Positions 1 to 11,954 of a stretch of DNA of 64,000 nt are shown here, in pieces. Source of the DNA: Anastrepha obliqua (taxonomy: Eukaryota; Arthropoda; Insecta; Diptera; Tephritidae). Location of the stretch: NCBI RefSeq assembly GCF_027943255.1, contig NC_072893.1:85071784-85135783 (forward strand), given 5' to 3'. Below the pieces are notes generated by a model. It did not search any database. It had not been told where the DNA came from and saw only the letters and a list, made by a program, of their open reading frames with translations. The translations under genes and the position numbers were made by a program. Numbering within the stretch: position 1 is the stretch's first letter; each line of letters begins with the position of its first letter.

Positions 1-118
1 CATATGTATCTTCTATAGCCTGCCCAGCTTAGTGTTTTCATCGCATGGATGCGTACATTGATACAGTGTTGCGCATAAAATATGCATTGTTTTTCTGAAG
101 TCAAAGATAAGATATGAC

Positions 119-256
119 AAGGTGGTTCAAAACTAATAATCAGATTTGGTTTTTAGTAAATTGAACTAAATTATTTGAAATCTTTATTTTGACCTTTACG
201 CGACTTGACCTTTGACTCCTTTGCTTGTCTGTTTGTACACTCTTTAGTTCCATACG
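119..256. mobile_element. ~200-bp MITE family, copy 1 (truncated)
   Basis: Starts AAGGTGGTTCAAAACTAATA and shares its inner part (CTTTATTTTGACC, TTGCTTGTCTGTTTGTA) with the copies at 12998 and 37942. The distal half is missing. Confidence 0.6.
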
Positions 257-689
257 CAAATATTATTTTACAAAAAAAAAAACAACATTGAAAAATCATT
301 CTTAATCGATTAACGCGGCCACTTGTACTCGCTTTTCCCTGTACCCCTCCCCATGCGCCATCACTGTCGTCTGTCTGTAGGAAGCTCTCGAATGACGTCA
401 TCATCGGATATTTAGTTTTTAGTTCGCTTTCGCCGCAAGACAATTTGGCGTCTTCACCAGTGCTTTGGCTGTGACGTATAGTTTGCTGCTTCAAGTAAAA
501 TAGTTAGAAGTGAATTATATATATATATATATATTACATATACTCGTATAATGTATATCGTAAAATAGTAATAAAAAATCGAGGTAAAGGTAGGTAACGT
601 AATAAGTTTTATATTTTCAAATACATATTATACATATTTTTATCCAAATAAGATACCTAACTGCTCTTTTAAAGTCAATAAGAATTGTT
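257..689. other. No gene seen; AT microsatellite near 517-535
   Basis: AT-rich DNA with an (AT)n run at about 517-535. Open frames on either strand show no family features. Confidence 0.5.
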
Positions 690-1290
690 AAAAAAGAATC
701 AAAGTACTTCTTCTTAATTGGCGCGATAACCTCTTTAACGGCGTCATTTGGACACACCAAGTGAAGCCAAATCCTTCTCCACGTGATGTTTTCAATACAA
801 GAGATGCTTTGCTCTCCCACTGCTATCGCTAACTCATACCGCTTCAAATACTTTCAGAGCCGGAGCGTTTGTATCCATTCCGACGACATGGCCCAGCCAA
901 CGTAGCTGCTGATTCTTTACTCGCTGTGCTATAACTAAGTCGTCGTAAAGGTCATACAGCTCATCATTCCATCGCCTGCGATATTTGCAAAGATCCAAAA
1001 ATCTTCCGTAGAATCTTTATGTTAAACACTCCAAGGGACGCCTCATCGGATATAGTCATCATCCACACTTTCGCGCCATTCGTTGGGGCGGGCATAGTGA
1101 GAACCTTGTAGAGTGTTAGCTTTGTTGGTCGAGAAAGGACTTTACTACTCAATTGCTTACTTAGTCCAAAGTGGCACTTGTTGGCAAAAGATATGCTCCG
1201 TTGGATTTCAAGGCTGACATTGTTATCGGTGTTAATGCTGGTTCCTAAATAAACGAAGGCTTTTACAATCTCGAAATCATAAAGTCAACA
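690..1290 (-). mobile_element. Non-LTR retrotransposon reverse-transcriptase C-terminal relic
   Basis: Minus-strand fragments FVYLGTSINTDNNVSLEI, LTLYKVLT, SDEASLGVF and LRKIFGSL, then RWLGHV and ALKVFEAV, are the post-catalytic part of a LINE reverse transcriptase. The same family occurs at 22525-22990 and 42491-42890. Interrupted by several stops and frame changes; dead copy. Confidence 0.75.
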
Positions 1291-1643
1291 GTGACGAGGG
1301 TGCCGATACGCGAGCAGGCCGACTGTTTGTTTGATGACAGGAGGTACTTCCTTTTGTCCTCTTTCACCACCTGACCCTCGCCCTGCTTCTTTATCCAGTT
1401 TGGAAAAGGCAGAACTAACAGCGCGGTTGTTAAGGCCTATCAATATCACCGGCATACATCAACAATTGTACGCTTTCATAAAAAATTGGATATTACCGGG
1501 AAAGGGATTTTATTAAAATTGTATTATTCATCTATCTTATAGCTTTTATTATTTAAAAATTAGCGTTAAAATAATAATTTTCTTACTTATGTAGTGTAAG
1601 TACCTATAAACTTTCAAACTCTGAGGAACAAAGTAGGTATGTA

Positions 1644-2546
1644 AAGGGTTTTTCAATAACAGGTGTTAGTTTGAATAGCCCGCTATTTCGGTAGATGTCA
1701 CTTTTGAAGCTGTCATTTTTTGATATTTGACAAGTAGAAACTACGCAATCAATAAAAATGGAACGATACACGCTTAAACAACGCATTGAAATTATTAAAA
1801 CTCGAACATTTTTGGGTCATCGTGAAGCATCTTGTCGGACCGCAATACAGAAATTGGTGAAAAAATTCGAGTTGTTGGGACAAGTTAACGATATGAAGAA
1901 TAAAACCCGTGCACGTCGCTCAAGAACAGCCGAAAATATTGCTGTTGTAGCCGAAAGTGTTGAAGAAAACCTAGGTTTGTTCATTCCTCGTCATTCTTTG
2001 GAATTAGGCATTCCACAAACGTCATTACACCGTATTTTGCATAAAGATTTGGGTCTTAAGGCTTATAAAGTCAATTTAACACAAGAACTCAAGACGGCCC
2101 ATCATCAACAACGTCGTGTCTTTGCTGATTGGGTCGTTGAAATGCATGAATATGATCCGGAATTCCATCGAAAAATCATCTTGAGTGATGAGACCCATTT
2201 CCACCTCGGTGGCTTCGTCAACAAGCAAAATTGTCGGATCTGGGGCTCAGAAAATTCAAAAGTTATTGTTGAAAAGCCTCTCTATTCTCAACGTGTGACT
2301 GTTGGGTGCGGTTCATGGTCCGGCGGAGTCATTGGACCTTACTTTTTCGAAAATGAAGCTGAAGCAACAGTTACGGTGAATGGATTACGCTATCGAGAGA
2401 TGATTAACGATTTTTTATGAATGGAATTGGATGGTATTGAACTAGACAACGTTTATTTTCAACAAGACGCCGCTACGTGCCACACAAGCAACGAAGCCAT
2501 TGATATTTTATCAAAATATCATAACATCTCTTATTAGAAAACCCTT
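1644..2546 (+). mobile_element. Mariner-like element with transposase remnant (903 bp, TA duplication)
   Basis: Ends are AAGGGTTTTTCAATAACA on the left and the matching inverted end on the right, flanked by TA at 1642-1643 and 2547-2548. The + strand transposase remnant opens at ATG 1758 and is open to TGA 2418-2420, then readable to about 2510. Seen: a helix-turn-helix N-terminal region, first catalytic Asp in SDETHFHLGGFVNKQN, and second Asp in FQQDAATCHT just after the stop. The part with the third acidic residue is deleted. Non-functional. Confidence 0.85.
1758..2510 (+). pseudogene. Mariner-like transposase pseudogene
   Basis: Open for 220 codons, then an in-frame TGA, after which MELDGIELDNVYFQQD continues in the same frame for about 30 codons. 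Compared with relatives, about 100 C-terminal residues including the third catalytic residue are lost, and the N-terminal domain also looks shortened. Confidence 0.8.
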
Positions 2547-2644
2547 TATTTGCATGTGTTTGGCAATTTCAATTGATTTAGATAGCTCGACATAGCTCAT
2601 CTAAGTATCTATTATAATAAGTTCTCCTCTACCATCGCCTAAAG

Positions 2645-3507
2645 AATTCATAAACGAAATGGAGACTCAGTATTCCCACCTCCTTCTTCATAACAAAAAA
2701 GTCAATGGCTTTTCAAAGGTAAAGTGTTGAAACGTTTTGATTTGTGCTTGAATGAAATAAATAATATATTTATAAATGGAACAGGAATTAAATCACCTAA
2801 TAGAGAACGACAAAGGGTTGCAAAAATTTTACTATATGGTAGATATAAAGCGGAATTAAATAAAGTGAATCAAATATGCAAGCAAAGGGAAACCCAAGCC
2901 ATGTTTTGGTAGAAGAATCTGTTTGTTTTGAAGAAAAATTAATTCTTTCAGAAGATATTCAGCGCGTTGAATTACTTCATTTTCAATTTCTAAAGCAGTA
3001 TTGCCATAAAACCAATGCAACTGTTCACGCGAATTACTTAAACACAGTTATAAAAAAAAATTAATGAAGAATTTGCTGACAGATTTGAGCAATTCAAAAG
3101 CATTCTAGCAGTCATAGTAAATCCGCTCAACACAAATAGTAACAAAATCTTCATTCAGCCATTTGGAATTGATACTGGATCTCTAGAAATGCAATTGATC
3201 GATTAAAAAGTAAAGCTTTGGGGAGTGGAAAATTTACAGAATTGAAAAGCAAATTATATTCGACGCACGGAATAGTCTTCGAGATTGCTACAGTGAGGTG
3301 AAGAAGTAGCCATCTGGAGTACTGAACATCTTCAGATCGACGTATTCGTGCGAGCAAGCGTTCGCTTGGATGAATATAATTAAAAGTAAAGTAAGAAGCC
3401 AACTAATAAATGAAAATTTAGAGTCGTGTTTTAAGCTTAAATCAACTAGTTATGTGCAAAATTTATCCAAACTTTCTAAAACTATGCAAAACCATTGCTT
3501 CCATTGA
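2645..3507 (+). pseudogene. hAT-superfamily transposase pseudogene (C-terminal half)
   Basis: Frames read in succession give METQYSHLLLHNKVNGF, LKRFDLCLNEI, FADRFEQFKSIL, NPLNTNSNKIFIQPF, and finally FRSTYSCEQAFAWMNIIKSK followed by INENLESCFKLKSTSYV to a TGA at 3505-3507. The last part is the hAT dimerisation block (CEQxFSxMN...SR). This resembles the ZBED/FAM200-like domesticated hAT group. Several stops and frameshifts; a relic. Confidence 0.75.
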
Positions 3508-3571
3508 ATTTGTTTGCTCAATTATTTGTTATTGAAGTGCAAGTTTGTGTTGTAAATAAATAAGGTTGTCG

Positions 3572-3672
3572 ACTACTAGTCTACTTCATAATTGTCAAAT
3601 ATGCTTAACGTACGATGCCATTTGCAAGCATTATAAATCTTCCGATAGGGTGATTAATTTTGCGCCGCCTTG
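3572..3672. mobile_element. ~200-bp MITE family, copy 2 (one half)
   Basis: Carries the distal half of the family: ACGATGCCATTTGCAAGCA, then AATCTTCCGATAGGGTGATT and the end TTTGCGCCGCC. Confidence 0.65.
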
Positions 3673-4152
3673 CATTTTTCTTTTACAAGAAGTATTTGAA
3701 TTATGTTTTTGGGAACTTGCATTCATAACTCAACAGAAAATGCAAAGATTTTGCACAGCACTGTAGTTGCGTGCGTATGTACGTATGTACGTATTTGTGA
3801 GTAAACTGCCTTATCACGCCAATTTCAAGTGCAACTAGAGCAACACCTAAACAGATTCAAATGTTTTTCTTTTTGCGAACTTTATATACATTATTTTCTT
3901 GCCGCACTCTGACGTCATAAATTCGCTGAAAAAAAAAATAAACTAGATTGTTAAGTGATAAAGTAAAATGTGCGTTTTACTAATGAATTATGGCATCAAA
4001 ATATACAAAGGTTGAGGAATTGCGTTTGAACGATGCAGTCGAATTCTAGCCTTGATCCCGGTGGTCCTCTATTATGCGCAATAACTAATTTAAATTTTAT
4101 CATGAAAACAATCAAAGAAAAATACACGTAAAGGAATAAATATATATATATA
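3673..4152. other. No gene seen
   Basis: AT-rich, with a short GTAC/GTATGTAC repeat near 3770-3795. Confidence 0.4.
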
Positions 4153-5029
4153 AAGGGTGGTTAAGTTTCAAAGGCCGGTGTTGATTTTGAATAAAATACA
4201 ATTTTTTTCGAAAATTATTATCATTTCCTTTAACTATGATAATATTGGTATGGCTCAATTACGTATGGAACAAAATATCGGCCAAATGGCCGCCGCCTCG
4301 GCGGCACACCTCCATCTGGTGGTCCAAATTTTCGATGACGCTGAGGCATAATTGAGGTTCTATGCCGTTAATGTGCCGAATTATCGCATCCTTTAGCTCT
4401 TGAATTGCTGCTGGCTTATCGTCGTATACCTTTTCGTTCAAATAACCCAAAAGAAAGAAGTATAATGGTGCCAAATCACATGATCTTGGCGGCCAATTGA
4501 CATCGCCGCGACGTGAGATTATTCGGCCATCAAATTTTTCGCGCTAAAGAGCCATTGTTTCGTTAGCTGTGTGACAAACGGTACCGTCCTGTTGAAACCA
4601 CATATCGTCCACATCCATAGTTCGTTAACATCTCACGATAGCGAACACTATTCACAATAACTGCCTGACCGGCCTCATTTTGGAAAAAATACGGCTCAAT
4701 GATGCCGCCGGCCCATAAACCGCACCAAACAGTCACTCTTTGTGGGTGCATTGGTTTTTCTGCAATCATTGTTGGATTATTATTCGCCCAAATGCGCCAA
4801 TTCTGCTTATTAACGAATCCACTGAGGTGAAAATGTGCCTCATCACTGAAGGTGAAGTGCGCGATATGCATTTTGATTTGAACACCCGTTTTCATAATAA
4901 GCCTAAATAACTTTAACGCGTTCAACTTGAGTTAGTCTAAAATTGAAAAATGTCAAATGAAATGCAGAAGAAGCTTGACGTTAGGTGTGGTTCACATTCA
5001 ACATCGGCCCTTAAAATTTAACCAGCCTT
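4153..5029 (-). mobile_element. Mariner-like element, internally deleted (877 bp, TA duplication)
   Basis: Imperfect ~37-bp inverted ends (AAGGGTGGTTAAGTTTC on the left, AAGGCTGGTTAAATTTT read inward from the right) with TA at 4151-4152 and 5030-5031. The minus-strand transposase keeps the first residues, then jumps by an internal deletion to FSDEAHFHLSGFVNKQN; WCGLWAGGIIEPYFF and the C-terminal RGGGHLADILFHT follow in broken frames. The stretch between the DNA-binding start and the first catalytic Asp is missing. Dead copy. Confidence 0.85.
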
Positions 5030-5379
5030 TATTTCTCACCAAAGTTTTAAATAATAATAAATTAAAATTGAGCAACTAATTAAGCGAGATAGTTTTAACT
5101 TGGCAATGCTCCCAGCGAATTTTTAAATCACCTTGGCTGACTTTTAAGTGACTACAAGTCACTAGTACTATAGACTATTGGTTCCTCTAAAAGGGACTGA
5201 GAGTGTACCACGGTTATTGAAAAAGAATAAATACAAAAATACCAGCCTGCTTTTATTTCATTATCAATCCCACCTATGTTAAGGAAGTGAGTTCTTTGTA
5301 TTTATATGTGTATACTTTCATTACGACAAACTCGCTTAGGAGGTTTGCTGCAATTCGATACTCGTCTTTTTCTAAATAC

Positions 5380-6010
5380 TGTTAGCCACATTTCATCTCT
5401 ACTTCACACGCCAGCCAAAAATGTATGCCAAATTTATGTGGTTTGCCTGGCATATGCAAAGTAAATCTGTATCTGGCCTTCGTTGGATACAGTTGCTTAT
5501 CAACAGCTCCCGGTTTGAAGCAGTTTTGACTGTTTTCAATAACTTTGTCCCAAACTGCTGAAACTAGAGCATCCGCCTGTTTGCAAACGTTGACTCCTCT
5601 GATTTCTTTTGTCGAAATGCGTGTATCACTGAATCTGAATAAAATCTCGTCTACACATAGAGCTGGAGAAAAATGATGGTCCCCACTTGTTGTTCTATAA
5701 ATATTGAATCCTCAAAGTATTTCCTCCGGACGCCCCACGTGCGAACAATATTGCAATAAATACCTTCAATCTTGCTTGCGTAATTGTCCAGTTTTTCCCA
5801 AAACTCGAGAGGCTTCTAACTCAGTACAAATACTTATATGTTCCAAAATATGGTTGTAATAGGAACACAATAGCAACGGCTCAATGCCGATAACGAAACG
5901 AATGAATCCACTTGGCGATATATTCCTCATGATTCCTCCGAAATCACACGTTTCTGCATAGAAACATGCACCAGTCATTTTGACTGGTACTGGTATAAAT
6001 GCCAATAGCA
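5380..6010 (-). mobile_element. piggyBac-like transposase relic
   Basis: Minus strand: VWDKVIENSQNCFKPGAVDK, then LHMPGKPHKFGIHFWL. This matches the piggyBac core pattern (PG..lTiDEQL...Y.p.KP.K.GiK.w). An upstream part contains KMTGACFYAET. Several stops and the usual acidic residue after PGA altered. Related 5' sequence is at 15880-16240. Family call rests on one motif block. Confidence 0.55.
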
Positions 6011-6190
6011 AAAAATATCTTTGTTATTAATATATATAAAGTAACATTAAGTTCATAAATTGCATTATCCACTTATAGCTACAAAAGTCATAGCATCATT
6101 TCAGGAAGCAAATGTTATATGTAGTAGGAATTTTGAATTTAAATCGCACAAGAAGTCAATATGACTGCTCTGGTAAATCTAGTGTTAATA
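6011..6190 (-). repeat. Upstream flank of the piggyBac-like repeat, shared with 16050-16240
   Basis: Shared strings include CTTATAGCTACAAAAGTCAT versus CTTATAGCCACAAAAGTCAT, and AAGAATTTTGAATTTAA-like text, ending at TCTAGTGTTAATA / TCTAGTGCTAATG. Confidence 0.6.
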
Positions 6191-6559
6191 AATGTCAGTT
6201 AGTAAAAAACTTGAGTACTGCGAAAATATTTTGTCACTTTTATTGATATTTGGGTTAGAAGGTCGTTAGTAGGCTGTCTTATGTTCGGAAAGTGTTGCAT
6301 GCTTTTATATATTTATCATTCGTATATCTGTACTGCCTACATATGTATGGTTTTGAAATTACTTCCTATGTACACTTCGTGCTTTCTCAACATCTGCTTT
6401 TACACCTTAATAATTTTGTGCGTTTTTTTAAAGGACCTACTTTCATCTCAACAGATATACTATTTAGTATTTGAAGACTATTAATATTTAACATACTTAT
6501 CATACATATAATTCTAAGAATAAATATTAATTTCTCGGAATAAGAGGATGCACGCACAC

Positions 6560-6739
6560 GGTGGCGCAAATTAATCGTATTTGACACTTGTGAACTTTTC
6601 AACTGTAGTATACAAACAGCCTGAGTGGAGTGGAGCGCGTGAAGATTAAAATAAAGATTTCCATCAATCAAAACAATTTTTTGCTTAGTAAAACAGATAT
6701 TCAAAAACAAAATTGGATGATAAATTTTGTGCCATCTTG
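6560..6739. mobile_element. ~200-bp MITE family, copy 3
   Basis: Ends GGTGGCGCAAATTAATC and, inverted, TTTTGTGCCATCTT. Middle AAGATTTCCATCAATCAAAA is shared with the copies at 9096 and 49520. Confidence 0.7.
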
Positions 6740-6949
6740 TACATAGTGAATGTACTGTTGTTGTTATTTTTGTAGCAGCATAAACATTCCCCATACTTAC
6801 ATACTGGGTATGCTGCTGAAGTGACAGTCCTGGGCGGATATAAATCCGAATGTACTATATTAAGGTGGTTCAATTTGGTTTGACAAACAAACATTGGCAA
6901 GTAGATGCAAATTATTCCCCATGGAAACTAAGAAAATGCAATGAATAAT

Positions 6950-7340
6950 AAAATATATTTAATGGAGGTAGGTGAAATGGATAGAGTGCCAGTCTGGCAC
7001 TCCTCAAGTAGCACTAAAGCCTGTTTTGATACCATCGGGAAACCTCCAACAGGCAGACATCTACAGCCAGCCAGAGCTGTTTATATGATGGAGAAGATTG
7101 ATGGGATTTGGGTTGGCGCACTGCCCCCTTAAATGGTAACCCTAGCTTTTCGGCGTGTGTGTCGATAGTCCAGTGACCGGTAAACACAGCTAGGAGTTTG
7201 GAAATTGAATGGCGAGGAATCCAAAGGACTTTCTGAGTCCTCTGTACGTTGTACTGGGGCCAAAGGGTTTTCGAAATAGCACATGAAGAAATGAACTCCA
7301 TCCTTTCTGAGCTTTTCTGGGAGATAATTTGTGCAGTTCG
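6950..7340 (-). mobile_element. Non-LTR retrotransposon C-terminal relic (RNase H-distal region)
   Basis: Minus-strand LWPQYNVQRTQKVL, ISKLLAVFTGHWTIDTHAEK and LGLPF fit the segment that follows RNase H in I/R1-like LINEs (STLIAVLTGHW.IG.HA.RLG). INSSGWL near the end fits the usual C-terminus. Broken by frame changes. Confidence 0.65.
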
Positions 7341-7544
7341 CCTTTAACAACCGTCAGGGGAAGCCTATACCTGGGCAGGAGTAAATTAAATGGAAGTATT
7401 ATATATATATAAAGTAAAATTACATCTCTTTTATATTGTATACAATTTTGTTGTATTTCAAATGTACTGAAATAAAAAGTCTTTGTCTTTTAAAATGTAA
7501 GCAACTGGACGGTTATCTTAGGAAAAAGTTAAGCCCAGCAATGA

Positions 7545-8139
7545 ATCACTCATACCAAGAAAAACTGTATACTGATAAAAAAACCTTTTCTTGTCTGCCG
7601 CTCAAGAAGCATCTCACACGTCACCAAACGTCTCCCGATATCCCTCTCCTTCAATTGATGTGGCACCCAGTTACTTGCTTCCTGAACCATTCCCATCGCG
7701 TGCAAACGTTTACTGAGGATTGATCTGTCAACGTCCAACTCTTTAGACATATCATCAAGGGTTCGATATGCGTCTTCATCTAATAATTGTTATAGTTGAG
7801 TATCGAAAATCGAAGTCGTCGAAATCGCCTCTTTGGAAGCGTCGAAACCACTCTTTACAAGTTGTATTTGATTTCAATATACGACACGTTTCAGCTGCAC
7901 TTTTCTTTAAAAGGTAATATTGAAAAATGACTTCCCGCCAATGCTGTTTTTTCGGGACGAACGTAGACATTTTTGGCGTCAGATAAAAATGGATCTTTAC
8001 GCTACAAATAAATGTGAACTACTGTGATGGAGGCCTCACATATGCGCCTTCAAATCGCCGGTACATTACTAGAGCGAACACAAAAATATTATTAACAGGG
8101 GCACCTCTTTTACGCGGGCGGGAACTTATTCCCACACCA
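7545..8139 (-). mobile_element. Mos1/mellifera-type mariner relic, truncated
   Basis: Minus-strand start at 7970: STFVPKKQHWREV, LKKSAAETCRIL, EWFRRFQRGDFD (paired helix-turn-helix). After a gap come DVDRSILSKRLHAMGM, NWVPHQLKERDI and RRLVTCEMLLERQTRKGF (linker WVPHEL motif). All catalytic residues are missing. An inverted-end sequence GGTGTGGGAATAAGTTCC is read inward from about 8139. Left limit uncertain. Confidence 0.75.
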
Positions 8140-8364
8140 TACATATAATAAATAGTTGAAATTTAATCACTTACAATATTTTTATATTACAGCAATATAT
8201 GGTAAAGTGCAACTAAGAAAAATAACACTGGTTTACAAACAATGCAATTTGTTTTTACCCAAGAGTCGGACCATCCAATATCTGTCATGAATTATAGTAG
8301 TTTGACGGCAGAGTGTCGCCACGAGAGCTGTCAAGATATTGCCTTTTCTAGGGTTTATAAATTA

Positions 8365-9073
8365 AAGGGCTGCTATTAGCCGTTATCTTAATTCAAAAAA
8401 TGCTATTTTATTTGGGCATCCGCGAAATCTGGTTGTCAGCTATGAAAGCCTTCATTCATAATGATGTTATAGTACAAATTTGTGTTTTGTGAGCTCACAA
8501 TCCTTTATTTTTAACATTTTTTTTATTATTTTTAACAGAGGCATGGTTGCCTGAATATTAGGGTTGCCAAGTAGTACTAACCACAATTTTACACGATAAA
8601 ATAACGCGCTGGAACTTATTGTAAAAATGTTCCATCTTTAAGAACAGCATATCGTGAAATTCCAGATTGTGTTGATGGAAATAATCATCTGTATGAGTCG
8701 ATAATTCAAAGGTTGGTAAAAAAATTTCAAGAAACTGATTCTGTGGAGGATAGAAAAAGGACTGGTGGACCGAAACCTGTACGTTCTATTGAGAATATTG
8801 CTGCTTAAGTGCAACTGTTGCTGAATAACTTTCAACATCGATATCTCGACGTTCTCAACTATTGGGCATCCAAGAACCGACTGTTTGGAAGATTTTACCT
8901 GCAGACGTGCCTATGGTGGATATTTAAACGATGCGATTTTTCACATACCATATATGATACATTTTAAATTCAAAATAATTTATTTAAAATAAAAATGGTA
9001 AAACCTAAAAGAATCTAAATTTGTACAAGTTTTGTTTTAAACTAACATCTAGCCGCGACTTTAAGAGACCCTT
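8365..9073 (+). mobile_element. Mariner-like element, internally deleted (709 bp, TA duplication)
   Basis: Starts AAGGGCTGC after TA 8363-8364 and ends GACCCTT before TA 9074-9075. The + strand remnant at about 8640-8910 reads YESIIQRLVKKFQETDSVED, GGPKPVRSIENIAA, i.e. only the DNA-binding half; the catalytic domain is deleted. Same family as 1644-2546. Confidence 0.75.
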
Positions 9074-9095
9074 TATATTGCTTATAACTATTATC

Positions 9096-9296
9096 AAGGA
9101 GGCGCAAAATTAATCACTCTATTAGATTTATAATTTTTGCGCATGGCGTCGTATTTGTGAACTAGGCAACTCCAGGATACAAACTGACAAACAATGGAAC
9201 ACGCAAAGTTCAAAATAAAGATTTGCATCACTCAAAATCATTTTTTTATTTAGTAGAAGCAAAAACCAATTTTTTTGATTCATTTTGCGCCACCTT
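9096..9296. mobile_element. ~200-bp MITE family, copy 4 (best full copy)
   Basis: AAGGAGGCGCAAAATTAATC at one end and CATTTTGCGCCACCTTCT at the other form inverted termini; about 200 bp, non-coding. Confidence 0.75.
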
Positions 9297-9859
9297 CTTG
9301 CAAAAGAAACTTTAAGCTAGCAGTAAATTAATATTTTGTAGGGTATCTCCTTTTGTCTATAACAGCGGTGGTCCCATTTGCCCCTTCTCTTTTAATGACT
9401 TTTTGAGTTAAGATTGTTTTCGAGTTTAATGTTTCTGAATTTCGTTACCTGAAAGCGACCACAAGTTATCAACAACATTCAAGTGTAGTGTTTTAGGGGT
9501 ACCTCACATCCACATACTCTACAAAATGTCTTTCAACATCTGTCATTTTTGCTTTGACTTTGTTCCATTTCCTCATATGGGCAACTTGCTTTCATAGCAT
9601 TTTATTTTGAAAATTGCATTAAACAAATCAGATCACGGTTGTCGCGCATGTAAACGGCTCTGTAAAATGAAAATTGAGTTATCAAACTACGAGATGACAG
9701 CTGATGTTAAGACAGGTAACGGTGTATGGGAGTTCAATTGCCAATTTTGGCTATGGGGTGCAAAAATGTTCTCAAATGTTTAATTTTGTGGCACTTTATA
9801 GCAAATTTACTTTAAGATGTTCAAATACCTATCCTAATACATATTACTTTGAATAAAAG

Positions 9860-10450
9860 TTTAATTCCCGGTTCTTTCAGATGCCATATACTCGTATATC
9901 CATGCCATTTTGGGTCCCCGACCGTGTTTGATTGTGCTGCGCAGATTTGGCATTGTACCTCTGAATTTGGTTTTCTACAAACAAACCTTCAGCTGCCTGA
10001 GCATAAAAGATGTTAACCTGGCTTTCGTCACCAAAATTGATGAAATTTCTGAAGCTTTCATCCTTATTTATTGTAAGGCATCTTGCAAACTTCAATCTTA
10101 CAGTATGGTTTTCCGCAGTGAAAAATTGTGTGTGCGTCCCTGAAAATCAACTTCTTTTAGGACTTTGCCGACAGTTTCAGGATCGCACTTTTTTCTAAGA
10201 CATTTCTTATCTGGAGCGCTTTCAAATGGATTTTCACATATGGTACTCTTCGCAAAATCCATCTGGAATCATTGTCATTGAAAATTTTGTTATGCGTAGT
10301 TTTAGTTTTATTTTGCACACGGCTTTTGCGCAAATAACGTTGAATAATGTGTTGAATAGTACTGGGACTCAATTTATCTATTTCAAGGGGTGCATCATTT
10401 AAGTATTTTGGCATTCTCTGCTAAGTGTTCGGGCAACTTTTTCGTCCATA
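9860..10450 (-). mobile_element. Tc1-like transposase relic
   Basis: Minus strand: SPSTIQHIIQRYLRKS, FNDNDSRWILRRV, ALQIRNVLEKSA, then after frame changes KFAR, DESFRN, DESQVNIF (first catalytic Asp) and ATVKHG-like text. This is the N-terminal two thirds of a Tc1 transposase; the C-terminal catalytic part is absent. Confidence 0.75.
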
Positions 10451-11954
10451 TTGTTGTTTCATATCCACAGTGCGTACCTATGGTCAAACTCTAGACTAGT
10501 CTAATAGTAATCACTCACTAGCCCACACGCGTGGGCATGCCGGCCGCTAGAATAAAAATTCATTATTTTCATTGTGAAATTCAAGTCAATCGTGTTTCTT
10601 TAAAATTTGCCACTAATAAGAATTTAAACGAAATAAAATATTATACAATAAATCAGCAAGCAAATCACATCACGGAATTCTTTATTTCAAAAGAGTTCAT
10701 TAAACTACCGAAAAATCCAAAACGCATTAAACACAAAACGCGCTTACTCGTTTTCAGTTAGTTAAAATTGAAAACAAATTGTATGAGAATCTACGCCAAC
10801 CACTCGAATACCAGCCCACAACGGCGTGAAAACAACATTTCTCCACTACAACTGCAAAAATAAAATCTGCCCCAACTACAGCGACTTTTCATGATTTCAT
10901 GAATAAATGTAGGAGCACAAAATAACAAAAACGCGAACATAAAAGCATAAATAATTAGCGGTGGAAGAACTGAAGCCAAACTTATGCATGCAATAGTTGT
11001 AATTGTATTAGGAGTAGTATATATTTCGAAAAAAAATCGCAATACATGTTTATATAAATTTGACGCACCAACCGGACAAAAAACGAACAAAAGCCGGTCT
11101 GCGAAATGCCGTCAATCGCAATAAGTTTTTTATGAAAGGTTGAAAATCATCAGAAATCTAAAAACAAAATTTAAGAAAAAAAACTCTATGGATCATTAAC
11201 ATCATCATCACTTTGTGTAGTTTAACGACTTGATTAATATATGCAAGCGTATACCTATATGTATGTATGATACATACCACTACTCATGCTTACTACTGAA
11301 AATTACATGCATACTCGTATGTTGATCATAATTAACGACCAATTAGCGATGTTGAGTAGTCACCTATGTAGAACCACGTGGTTGGCACAATTTGCCAAGA
11401 TACACACACACAGATACATATATATGTAGCTATCCAGAAAAAAAAAACCAAGACCAGTCGCAAAAAAATGGAATAAGAAAATCATGAAAGCGAAAACAAA
11501 GAACAAGCGAAAACATATAAACAACACTCTGATTTGTTAAGAATTTACCACTCGCCCCTTGTTGGAGTTTTGAAGGGACTTACGCACACAATTACATACA
11601 GATATCATGAGCCGGCCGCACGCGTACCTCTCATCTTTATTTACTAGCGTTTGCGTAAAGACGCGTGTAGGGGAATTCCCAAATAAAGTTGAATGAGAAG
11701 CTCGCCATTTGTTAATCTTGCTATATTTTGGCGCCCTTAGGGGATGTTGCTTGGTGTTGAGGTAGAACTTTGGCGAAGCCGAATGCAGAGTACTCGTATA
11801 CTCGCGGCCTTGAGCCAAACGATTTTTAAATTAGCATCGCCTTAAATAAATTTCGCGCGCATTTTATGGTGGATCTGTTGTTCTAAGGTGAGGTTAGTTT
11901 TAGTGTTAGGTTGTTTTTTACGAACTAAACATAGCTGTACATTATTAAGTTTGG
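10451..11954. other. No gene seen
   Basis: AT-rich unique-looking DNA. Open frames here are short and without family motifs. TATG/ATAC microsatellite-like text near 11255-11290. Confidence 0.45.

Noticed and set aside
6387..6900. Overlapping minus-strand frames of 135 and 71 codons
   Set aside because: They run across a MITE copy and AT-rich flank and match no family.
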